A DNA stretch of 11,294 bases from Acidobacteriaceae bacterium (GTDB lineage Bacteria > Acidobacteriota > Terriglobia > Terriglobales > Acidobacteriaceae), in the NCBI GenBank assembly GCA_030044455.1, contig JASHVU010000512.1:1-11294 (forward strand), in the 5' to 3' direction. This document shows, piece by piece, positions 1 through 7,800 of this stretch. Position 1 is the first letter of the stretch. Every line of letters starts with the position of its first letter. Under the pieces are notes generated by a model. That model saw only the letters and a program-made list of their open reading frames with translations. It made no database searches and had not been told where the DNA came from. The position numbers and the translations under genes were made by a program.

Positions 1-287
1 ATCTTCCGGTGTAACTGCAGGAATGCCTCCTGCGTCAGGTCTTCAGCCTCGGCTACGTTACCCACCATGCGCAGGCAGAGGGAGTAGATGCGCCTTTTAT
101 GCAGCGAGTAGAGCTGGGCAAAGGCCTGGTGGTCGCCTACCTGGGCGCGGGCCAGAACTTCGGCGTCAGCAGAGCCGGTGGCCGTTGTTTGCTGGCGGGC
201 GAACGGCGCTCCGGCTAACGTGGAGTTGTCGCGCCCGTCACCTTTGGGCCCGGGTTTTGGGTGAGGAGGGGGATTGGAATCGGACAT
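1..287 (-). CDS. ECF-family RNA polymerase sigma factor, N-terminal part (runs off left edge)
   Basis: Reading the minus strand from ATG at 287-285 gives 95 residues with no stop before the window edge. The first ~40 residues are a Pro/Gly-rich, probably disordered extension. Residues ~41-95 match sigma region 2: an Ala/Asp-rich start, then [23 protein letters not shown] and [17 protein letters not shown], the helix that contacts the -10 element and core RNA polymerase. The start is well supported: an in-frame TGA lies at 299-297 and an AAGGA-like ribosome site sits a few bases before the ATG. Such factors usually redirect RNA polymerase to envelope or stress genes and are often controlled by an anti-sigma factor encoded just downstream, which here would lie outside the window. 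Region 4 is also outside. It is divergent from the outer-membrane biogenesis operon; any regulatory link to it is inference. The family call is firm, the subgroup and target unknown. Confidence 0.9.
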   Translation of the reverse strand, partial: MSDSNPPPHPKPGPKGDGRDNSTLAGAPFARQQTTATGSADAEVLARAQVGDHQAFAQLYSLHKRRIYSLCLRMVGNVAEAEDLTQEAFLQLHRK

Positions 288-348
288 TCGCTTCCTTCAG
301 ACTCTATGGCAGAATCCGCTTACCGTGCGCTGGGCTTCCATCCTCGTT

Positions 349-354
349 AGTATA
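349..354 (-). promoter_or_regulatory. possible -10 element (TATACT) for the ECF sigma gene
   Basis: On the minus strand TATACT (354 to 349) matches the sigma-70 -10 consensus at five of six positions. It would place transcription start near 342, about 55 bases before the ATG at 287. The hexamer 17 bp upstream (GATCTG) is a poor -35, so only the -10 half is supported. Confidence 0.3.
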
Positions 355-732
355 AGAGGGGAAGGCGGGCCCAGATCTGCGGAGTTCCCTTGAGCCAGGT
401 CTTTCACTTTTCCGCCCGGCGGATTTGGAATTCCATACTCTTGTTGGTGGAGTCGTTTTCCATCGGCAAGGTTGCCTGCGACAACAGAACCTGGCCTCGA
501 TTTGTGACTTCGTCGCCTTTCCGGCTTCAATCGACTGCCGTTTGAACGCAACCTGGCGCTCGGATTCGGGTCATCAAATTCAAGGTTTAGTGAAATAAGT
601 GACCGAGTGAGGCGAGGCGGCTTATCTTGGCCGTAGCGTCTAATTCTCAACGTCGCGCAGGCTGACTCCAGTCCCTTGCGCCGGATCACGAATACGGTTT
701 TGGGGAACGGATTTTCGATTCCCTTCTGGTTG

Positions 733-736
733 GGAG
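733..736 (+). promoter_or_regulatory. ribosome binding site GGAG that decides a TTG start
   Basis: GGAG (within GGGAGA) ends 9 bases before TTG at 746. No ATG or GTG in this frame lies between the upstream in-frame stop (TAA, 641-643) and the signal peptide. The Shine-Dalgarno sequence and the basic residues that follow make TTG the best start. Confidence 0.6.
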
Positions 737-745
737 AATAAAGTC

Positions 746-3700
746 TTGCGGAGAAAGCCGGAGGGCGAGCGCGGCCACCATCGCCGGCAACAGGAGCTGC
801 TTCCTGCAGCCGTCCGGTACGGGGTTTTGCTGGGCTGCATCTTTTTTTTTGTTGCGGCTTCCAGCCTCGCCGCTCAGGCTCCCACTCCCCCAACCACCGC
901 ATCGGGTCCAGTCGCTAGTCCGGCCAATGCAGACAACCTTATTCGATCCACCCAGCCCACCATTCCGGGCTTTGCTCCGGCACAGCCGCTCGCCACTCCG
1001 GCGCCGGACGCCATCCTCCAGTTTGCCGGCCTCACCGTCACGCGTATCTCTTACACCGGGGTTCCAGTGGAACGGGTCAAGGCTATCGCTGCCCATTTGG
1101 CCCAATCCATGAACCAGCCTCTCCATCCCGACGACATTGCTCGCAGCATTCGTCAGCTTTATCGTTCCGGCCTCTACGACGACGTTGAGGTTGAAGCCCT
1201 GCGCGTTCCCAGCGGCGTCGAACTCACCTTCGTCGGCACGCCACGCGCCTTCATTGGCACGGTCGGCGTTTATGGAGCGATCGGCGCCACCATGAATACT
1301 CAGCTCGAGCGCGCCAGCCAGCTCACCGCCGGCACACGGCTGACTCGAGAAAAGCTCTCCCGTGCCGTTGACCAGATGCGCGCAACCCTCGCGACAAGCG
1401 GTTTTTACGAGCCTAAGATCGAGCAGCAGATTACTCCGCACCCACAGGATCAGCTCGTTGACATCGTCTTTCACGTGACTTCGGGACCGCAGGCCCGCGT
1501 CGGCAAGGTCGAAGTCACCGGGGATCCCGGTATCAGCCTGGCCGAGTTCGAGCGCTACGCGCATCTGAGAAGCGGCGCTCGCGTCGACCGCGATACCGCC
1601 AATCGCGCCCTCGACGGCGTTCTGCGCCATTACCAGAAGGGCGACCGGCTCGAAGCCGACGTCAAACTCGAATCGGCCACGTACGACACCGCAACGCGCC
1701 AGGTGAACTTTCGCTTTTCGGCCACACGCGGGCCCTTGGTCAGAGTCACTGTTGAGGGTGCAAGCCTGATCGCAGACCGAATCAGGCATCTGATTCCGGT
1801 GTACGAGGAAGGCGCTGTCGACGAGGACCTGCTCAACGAGGGCAACCGCCGCCTGCGCGATTACTATCAGCGCCTTGGCTACTTCGACACCAGAGTCACG
1901 CACCAACAGCAATCCAACGGCTCGCCAGGCTCACCGAACGCACAGCTCAATATCATCTTTACCGTGCGGCTGGGCCCGCGCCGCCGCGTGGAGCACGTGC
2001 TCATCAAGGGAAACCACTACTTCGATTCGGCAACGCTGATGGATTTGCTCAGCGTTCATCGGGCCAGCCCACTCGACGCGCACGGCGCCTACAGCCAGGC
2101 GCTGGTCTCTGCGGATGTTGCAGCGCTCGAGAATGTCTACCAGGCCAACGGATTTTCCAATGTAAAGGTTACCGCCGAGACCAACACTCCTGAAACCGTT
2201 CAGGCTGATCGGCCGCCCGTCGCTCCCGTCATCGAAGCGCGCAGTGCCGAGCCGCTCACCGTCTCCTACAACATCGAAGAAGGCCCGCAGATGAAAGTTG
2301 GCAAGGTCGAGATTGAAGGTAACGCGCACATTGAAACCCAAAAGCTTTCGCCGCTGCTGAACACCATATCCGGTCAGTTATTCTCGCCCCAGAATCTGGC
2401 CGGCGATCGCGATGCATTGCTGAATGCCTACCTTTCGCGCGGGTTCGAGCAGGTGAACATCGAAATCGGCCAGACCGTCGAATCCGCAGATACGCATAAA
2501 GTCGACGTGACCTTCCGCATCACTGAAGGCGAAGAAGTCTTCGTACGCAAGGTGCTGACTACCGGATTCACCTACACGCGTCCTGCAACGGTTGACAGGG
2601 CCATCACCATCCACCCCGCGGACCCGCTCAACCAGAACGCTCTGCTCGATACGCAGCGCAATCTCTACAACTACGCTCTGTTCAACGAAGTCAACACCGC
2701 GATCGAAAACCCCAGCGGCGCCGAACCGGAAAAAACTGTCTTGCTACAGCTCACTGAAGCGCGCCGCTGGACCCTCACGTATGGCTTCGGATTCGAAGCC
2801 CAGACCGGACAACCACAAACCAACTGCGCTGGAGCCACCGCCGGCGGTGTACGCTGCAACCCCAACGGCAAAACCGGCGTGAGCCCGCGAGGGATCGCCA
2901 ACATCACCCGCAACGGCCTTTTCGGCCGCGAACAATCGGCTTCGCTGCAGGGATCTTACGGCCTCCTCGAACAGAACATCCAGCTTCTCTACCAGATTCC
3001 TCACTTCCAGGGCATCAAGAACTTCGGCTTCGGTTTCTCAGGCGGTTACGCCAACAGCGAAGACGTCTCCACTTACGTCGCATCCCGGCTCGAAGGCGCA
3101 TTCCGCGGCACCCAGAACTTCAGTGGTTCCGGCCGGTTTCTTTCCAAGGCGAATACATTTATCTACGAACTCAATTTTCGCCGCGTGAAAGTGGCTGCCA
3201 GTACGCTGCAGGTCTTTCCCAGCGAGATCTCCGAACTGGCCACCGCAACGCGCGTCAGCGGTCCGGCCTTCACATGGATTCGCGATACCCGCGATCAGCC
3301 CATGGACGCACATCGCGGCACCTACACCAGCTTTCAGGAGTTCCTCTCTGACCGGGACTTTGGCGCCCAGGCTGAGTTCAACCGCATCGACACTACCAAT
3401 TCGAGCTATTACAGCTTCGATAAAGGCGCGTTCGTCGTCGCGCGCAGCACTCGCTACGGCCAGATTCGAACCTTCGGAGCGGGAACCAGCGGCATCATAC
3501 CGCTGCCCGAGCGGCTCTTCTCCGGCGGTCCAACCTCACTGCGCGGATTCTCGTTCAATGCTGCCGGACCGCGCGACCCTGAGACCGGTTTTCCCATCGG
3601 CGGCGCAGGCGCGCTGGCCAACAGCACCGAACTGCGATTGCCTCCGCCCAATCTGCCCTGGTTCGGCAACACCCTCAGCTTCGTCATCTTTCACGACATG

Positions 3701-4096
3701 GGAAATGTGTTCACCAATGCCGGCGACGCGTGGGATAGTGCTTTTCGCATCCGCCAGCCTGACCGCGATGCCTGCAAGACTGCGGTGGCAAACCCCAAAG
3801 TCCCCAGTTCCTATGACCCCACCGGCACCGGACCTGTCACCTCGACGGGCCAACAGGGCCCGTGCAGCTTCAATTACTTCTCGCACGCGCCTGGCATTGG
3901 CTTGCGCTACCACACGCCGGTCGGCCCTATCCGCTTGGACTTCAGCTATAACCTCAATCCTCCAATTTATCCCGTCAACATCGACTACTCTATTGCCACG
4001 CCTTCGGGCAGCCCAATCCCCGGTTATGAATTGGATCCTCATCTCGGCTCGGCGCCGCACTTCAACTTCTTTTTCTCTTTGGGACAGGCCTTCTGA
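746..4096 (+). CDS. BamA/TamA-family (Omp85) outer-membrane protein with about seven POTRA-like units
   Basis: This 1116-residue protein inserts or assembles beta-barrel proteins in the outer membrane. It starts at TTG with a long basic n-region, a hydrophobic core at ~27-40 and a likely signal-peptidase site near LAAQA (41-45). A Pro/Ala-rich linker follows to ~90. Seven POTRA-like units follow, roughly 92-170, 171-252, 253-332, 333-415, 416-518, 519-600 and 601-671; each has the beta-alpha-alpha-beta-beta pattern and several end in a GP-x-x-x-VG or EGEEVFVR-type strand. Residues ~672-1116 form the 16-strand barrel: LRGF at 932-935 is the loop-6 VRGF/YRGF signature, TWIRDTRD (843-850) a conserved strand, and the chain ends in FNFFFSLGQAF, an aromatic C-terminal beta-signal. 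E. coli BamA has about 810 residues and five POTRAs, TamA three, so this protein is long. Cysteine pairs (C694/C704, C1010/C1040) lie in predicted loops. Its stop overlaps the next ATG, and the tamB neighbour allows a TamA-like role; BamA versus TamA is not settled. Confidence 0.93.
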   Translation: MRRKPEGERGHHRRQQELLPAAVRYGVLLGCIFFFVAASSLAAQAPTPPTTASGPVASPANADNLIRSTQPTIPGFAPAQPLATPAPDAILQFAGLTVTRISYTGVPVERVKAIAAHLAQSMNQPLHPDDIARSIRQLYRSGLYDDVEVEALRVPSGVELTFVGTPRAFIGTVGVYGAIGATMNTQLERASQLTAGTRLTREKLSRAVDQMRATLATSGFYEPKIEQQITPHPQDQLVDIVFHVTSGPQARVGKVEVTGDPGISLAEFERYAHLRSGARVDRDTANRALDGVLRHYQKGDRLEADVKLESATYDTATRQVNFRFSATRGPLVRVTVEGASLIADRIRHLIPVYEEGAVDEDLLNEGNRRLRDYYQRLGYFDTRVTHQQQSNGSPGSPNAQLNIIFTVRLGPRRRVEHVLIKGNHYFDSATLMDLLSVHRASPLDAHGAYSQALVSADVAALENVYQANGFSNVKVTAETNTPETVQADRPPVAPVIEARSAEPLTVSYNIEEGPQMKVGKVEIEGNAHIETQKLSPLLNTISGQLFSPQNLAGDRDALLNAYLSRGFEQVNIEIGQTVESADTHKVDVTFRITEGEEVFVRKVLTTGFTYTRPATVDRAITIHPADPLNQNALLDTQRNLYNYALFNEVNTAIENPSGAEPEKTVLLQLTEARRWTLTYGFGFEAQTGQPQTNCAGATAGGVRCNPNGKTGVSPRGIANITRNGLFGREQSASLQGSYGLLEQNIQLLYQIPHFQGIKNFGFGFSGGYANSEDVSTYVASRLEGAFRGTQNFSGSGRFLSKANTFIYELNFRRVKVAASTLQVFPSEISELATATRVSGPAFTWIRDTRDQPMDAHRGTYTSFQEFLSDRDFGAQAEFNRIDTTNSSYYSFDKGAFVVARSTRYGQIRTFGAGTSGIIPLPERLFSGGPTSLRGFSFNAAGPRDPETGFPIGGAGALANSTELRLPPPNLPWFGNTLSFVIFHDMGNVFTNAGDAWDSAFRIRQPDRDACKTAVANPKVPSSYDPTGTGPVTSTGQQGPCSFNYFSHAPGIGLRYHTPVGPIRLDFSYNLNPPIYPVNIDYSIATPSGSPIPGYELDPHLGSAPHFNFFFSLGQAF
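842..850 (+). repeat. T9 homopolymer inside the signal-peptide coding region
   Basis: Nine consecutive T bases encode three Phe residues in the hydrophobic core of the signal peptide of the BamA/TamA-family protein. The frame stays open across it. In an otherwise GC-rich gene such a run is a potential slippage site and also a place where sequencing or assembly errors collect. Confidence 0.9.
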
Positions 4097-4863
4097 TGCG
4101 CACACTGTTGCCAATTCCGATGAGAAATATGCTGCCCCGGGCGGGACTGTGTGCGCTCGCCCTGGCCATCGCTGCGCCGGCGCGGCCGCAATCTGAACCT
4201 GCGCAATCGTCGCCCGTCGTTCTCGATCGCGTTGTCGCTGTCGTCAACCAGCGCATCATTCTGGCCAGCGATCTCGACGACGAAATTCGCCTCTCCGTCC
4301 TCGATCCCATCATCGTGGGCGAGAGCCCGCTCACGCGCCAGCGCGCGCTTGAGCAGATCATTAGCCGCTCTCTGATCGAACAGCAGATCCGCCAGGAAGA
4401 CGAGCAGGCCGTCGAGCCGCCGCAATCTGAAGTCGACGCGCGACTGGCCGAGCTTCGCAAAGAACTGCCGGCCTGCGTTCATCAGAACTGCGCTACCGAT
4501 GCCGGCTGGAGTGCCATGCTCGCCGCGCACCACCTTACCCCGGAGCGCGTGAACGCTTATCTCCGCTACCGGCTCGAGATTCTGCGCTTTATTGAGCAGC
4601 GCTTCCGCCAGGACATCCGCATCTCCCAGGAACAGATTGCGGATTATTACAACAAAACCTTGCTTCCGCAATACAAGCCCGGCGAGCCCGTTCCCTCCCT
4701 CGATGCGGTCGCTCCGCGCATTCAGGAGATTCTCCTCGAACAGCAGGTCAATGTGCTGTTCGACAACTGGCTCACCAATCTGCGCCAGCAGGGCGACGTT
4801 GAAATTCTCGACCCGGCCCTTGAAATGTCCGGCGAATCCGGCGCGGGAGGCAGCGCCCCATGA
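4096..4863 (+). CDS. SurA-like periplasmic chaperone without a parvulin PPIase domain
   Basis: A 255-residue exported protein. Residues 1-32 form a signal peptide (hydrophobic LCALALAIAA, cleavage near APA or ARPQ). LDRVVAVVNQRIILASDLDDEI (43-64) is the hallmark opening of the SurA N-terminal chaperone domain (VDRVVAVVN-x-x-x-I-x-x-S-x-L). A helical region 80-180 follows, then a C-terminal helix and strand, RIQEILLEQQVNVLFDNWL to VEIL (208-237), which in SurA closes the chaperone core. No parvulin domain lies between them and E. coli SurA is ~430 residues with two, so prolyl isomerisation is not expected and client holding is the likely role. C127 and C132 could form a disulfide. The ATG shares its A with the upstream stop (TGATG), indicating translational coupling; ATG codons at 4120 and 4129 are alternative starts but would have no ribosome site. 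The last four bases overlap the tamB start. It probably delivers clients to the adjacent Omp85 or TamB protein; that role is inferred from position. Confidence 0.82.
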   Translation: MRTLLPIPMRNMLPRAGLCALALAIAAPARPQSEPAQSSPVVLDRVVAVVNQRIILASDLDDEIRLSVLDPIIVGESPLTRQRALEQIISRSLIEQQIRQEDEQAVEPPQSEVDARLAELRKELPACVHQNCATDAGWSAMLAAHHLTPERVNAYLRYRLEILRFIEQRFRQDIRISQEQIADYYNKTLLPQYKPGEPVPSLDAVAPRIQEILLEQQVNVLFDNWLTNLRQQGDVEILDPALEMSGESGAGGSAP

Positions 4864-7800
4864 GCACTCAGCCCAATCCGCTCGCCACTCCGCGCGTGAT
4901 GAGCCGCATGCGCCGCTTCTTCACCCGGCACGTGCCCTTCACTATCGCCGGTGCGTTGATTCTGCTCATCGTAACGTCAATCGGCGCATATTTCTACCTC
5001 AGCTCAGCTCATTTTGAGAACGTGATGCGCGGCCGCATCCTGCGCAACCTTGAACAGCTCACCGGCGGGCGCGTTGAGATCCGGTCTTTCCGTTGGAACC
5101 TGCTCCATCTTGAAGCCGACATCGGCGGCCTCGTCATTCACGGCGTTGAGGCGCCCGGTGAAGCCCCCTACGCGCGCGTCGATCGCCTTCACGTCGCAAT
5201 CAGCATCTTCGACATCGCAAACCCGCGCATTCTGCTGCGCGATCTCGACATCGTCCAGCCCCAGTTCCACATCATCGTCTATCCTGACGGCACCACCAAC
5301 CAGCCCCATCCTCAGCACAAGGTCAAAAGCAATCCGCATGCCATCGACCAGCTCTTCGATCTCAAGGCATCGCGCCTCACCGTTGAGCGCGGCCTCTTCG
5401 ACTACGATGACCGCGCCGCCAGTTTCGACTTCCAGAACCGCTGGGTTCCGCTCGACTTTGCCGCCAGCGACGTCTCACTCCTCATGAGCTACGCTGCTCC
5501 GTTAGCCAACTCGCCCCAGAGCTATCACATCGAATTGGGCGCCGCCGATCTAAATCTTTCGCGCGTCGTTCCTAAAACCAAATTCCTGCCGGTGCATGGT
5601 TTTCTGCAGGCCACCGTCGACCTCACTCGCAGTGCGGCCTATCTGCGCAGCCTGCGCCTCACCGCGCACAGCCGTGATGGCCAGGATCACGCACTTCAGA
5701 TATCGGGCGAACTCGACGACTTCACGCAATTCAACTGGCGCTCGCGGGTCACCGGCGATCTTGACATGCGCTTGCTAGATCCCATCACCGGCTTCCCCTC
5801 CGCGCCCGAAGGCTTCGCAAAACTCGACCTCACCGCCGTCGGGCGGGCCGGCCAATTTCATTTCGACGGCCCCGTCCACATCGACAAAGGCGCTTACGTG
5901 GGCCCTGGCGTTGAAGAGCGCGGCATCACGCTTGACTGCAAGGTGCACGGCACGCAGGATCGCCTCCTGATCGATAACATCGCAGCGCGGCTGCCGCAAG
6001 GCGGCGAGATCGATGGCTCGGTCGATCTTTCGCCATGGCTTCCTGGGCCGCAACCGCCCTCGCCTCCACCTGCTCAACACGCCCATGCGGCCCGCTTTTC
6101 ATTGCGCGGCCTGTTCAAGGGCAAGGCGCAAAGCTCGGCCCCAAAACCAGCGCCTCCGCGCACGATCGTGGCTGCAATCCATCCGCCTCCTCCCTTCATT
6201 CCCGTCAATGGCAAGGTCACCGCCATCTTCAATACTGTTGCGCTCGACACGATTCTCGACATCGTCAGCGTTCCACCCTTCAGGCGGCTAGGCATGGATT
6301 CACGAGTGAACGGCACGGCACACGCTGCGTGGATTAAAGGCGATCAACAATCTGTGGCCGTCGACTGCAGTCTCGTTTTGTCCGCTCCCCAGACGCCATC
6401 TTCCAATGCAGCCGGTGAGCTCCCCACTTCAGGCGTCATCGACGCCACTTACACACAACACGACGGATCGGTCGCTGTCCGCAATCTTGAGCTTCATCTT
6501 CCGCAGAGCGAGTTCTCAGCCCGCGGCCAGCTTGGCGCTTACCCTCTCACCAGCCCATCCAATCTCAACGTCGAATTTCACTCCCGCAACTTTGCCGAAT
6601 TCGACACCGTCCTTCGTGCACTCGATCTCACTCGCAACGGCCGTTCCGGCGCTGCTGCTCTGCCCGTCTCGCTCGCCGGCCAGGCCGACTTCGCCGGCTC
6701 ATGGACCGGCTCGATCGTTCGTCCGCATCTGGCCGGCCATTTGAAGGCCACCGACTTCCAGGCTGAAATGCCCTCCACTCAAAACTCCTCGGCCCAGCCG
6801 CGCCTCATCCATTTCGATACCCTCGACGCCGACGGCAGCTATGCCGCCTCACGCATTGCCGTGGTGCATGCCGTCGCTGTCCGCGGCCAATCGCGCATCG
6901 TCTTTAACGGCACGCTCGACGCAGCCGACGACCCCGAGCCCCGCTTCAACGCCGATTCCAATCTCCATCTCCATGCCCAGGCCAGCCAGCTCACTTTCGA
7001 CGATATTGCGCCCCTCCTGCCCTCGAGCCTTCCCGTCAGTGGAACGCTCGACGCAACCATTCAGGCCGATGGCCCCCTCCACGACCCGCACGGCTCGGGA
7101 ACCATTGAGCTGAGCAACGGCGCCTTCTACGGCGAGCCCCTCAAGCGGCTCAATCTCCAAGGTACGCTTGCCAGTTCCGTCATCACTATCTCGTCCGCAA
7201 GCCTCGCCATCGACGCTGGTACCATCAATGCCTCCGGCACCTACAACCTGCACGACAAAAGCCTCAAGGGCGAAGCCCGCGGCGCCCAACTCAATCTCAG
7301 TCGCGTTGCCTGGCTGCATCAGCAGAACATCGATGCCAGCGGTCAGCTCTCCGCCAACGTATCCGGTTCCGGCACCCTCCAGAAACCCCTCTTCGACGCC
7401 CAGGCTTCGCTCTCCGACCTTGCCTTGAGCGGCCAGAAACTCGGCAACCTCAGCCTCGTGGCTCACACCGTCTCCGGCACGCTCAGCTACCAGGTCTCTT
7501 CGCGCCTGCAGGGAGCCGAACTCGCCTTCCACGGCCAGACCATTTTGAGCGGCGATTACCAGACTCAGGCACAGGCCAGCTTCTCGCAGTTCAATATCGG
7601 AGCTGTGCTCCAAATCATTCACCTTGAATCCATCAAAGGCGAGTCCTCGCTGGCCGGAACCATCACCGTTGACGGTCCCCTCCGCGATCCCAAGAAACTT
7701 CGCGGAGAAGCAACCCTCCAGCAACTGGCCGTCACGCTCTCCGGCGTTCATCTCGAAAGTCAGGGCGGCGCTCATGCCACGCTCGCCAATTCCCGCATCC

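Larger units (their letters stand above)
288..745. other. gene-free divergent intergenic region between ECF sigma gene and BamA/TamA-family gene
   Basis: About 460 bp without a convincing coding sequence in either direction; the open frames here lack family resemblance or ribosome sites. It must hold the leaders and promoters of two divergent transcripts. Visible elements are the TATACT on the minus strand (349-354), a 13-base palindrome TCCGCC-C-GGCGGA at 411-423, and TCTAAT at 639-644 as a weak plus-strand -10 without a recognisable -35. A long leader for the downstream operon is therefore possible. No tRNA or riboswitch fold is recognised by eye. Confidence 0.6.

Noticed and set aside
383..388. 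GGAACT on the minus strand as an autoregulatory ECF -35
   Set aside because: No fitting -10 element at 15-17 bp downstream.
704..729. ECF-like promoter GGAAC with TCTGG ahead of the operon
   Set aside because: The spacing between the two elements is short, the -10 match is partial, and the start would fall on the ribosome site.
818..850. Lipobox-like LLGC in the signal peptide of the Omp85 protein
   Set aside because: The hydrophobic stretch continues after the cysteine (IFFFVAAS) and is too short before it; Omp85 proteins are not lipoproteins.
297..902. Minus-strand frame of 201 codons between the sigma gene and the operon
   Set aside because: Arg/Pro-rich composition, no domain, and it overlaps the proven start region of both the sigma gene leader and the Omp85 gene.
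686..1912. Long antisense open frame (408 codons) across the start of the Omp85 gene
   Set aside because: It is the complement of a clear POTRA-containing gene; the GC-rich codon bias leaves long antisense frames. It has low-complexity character, no ribosome site and no recognisable domain.
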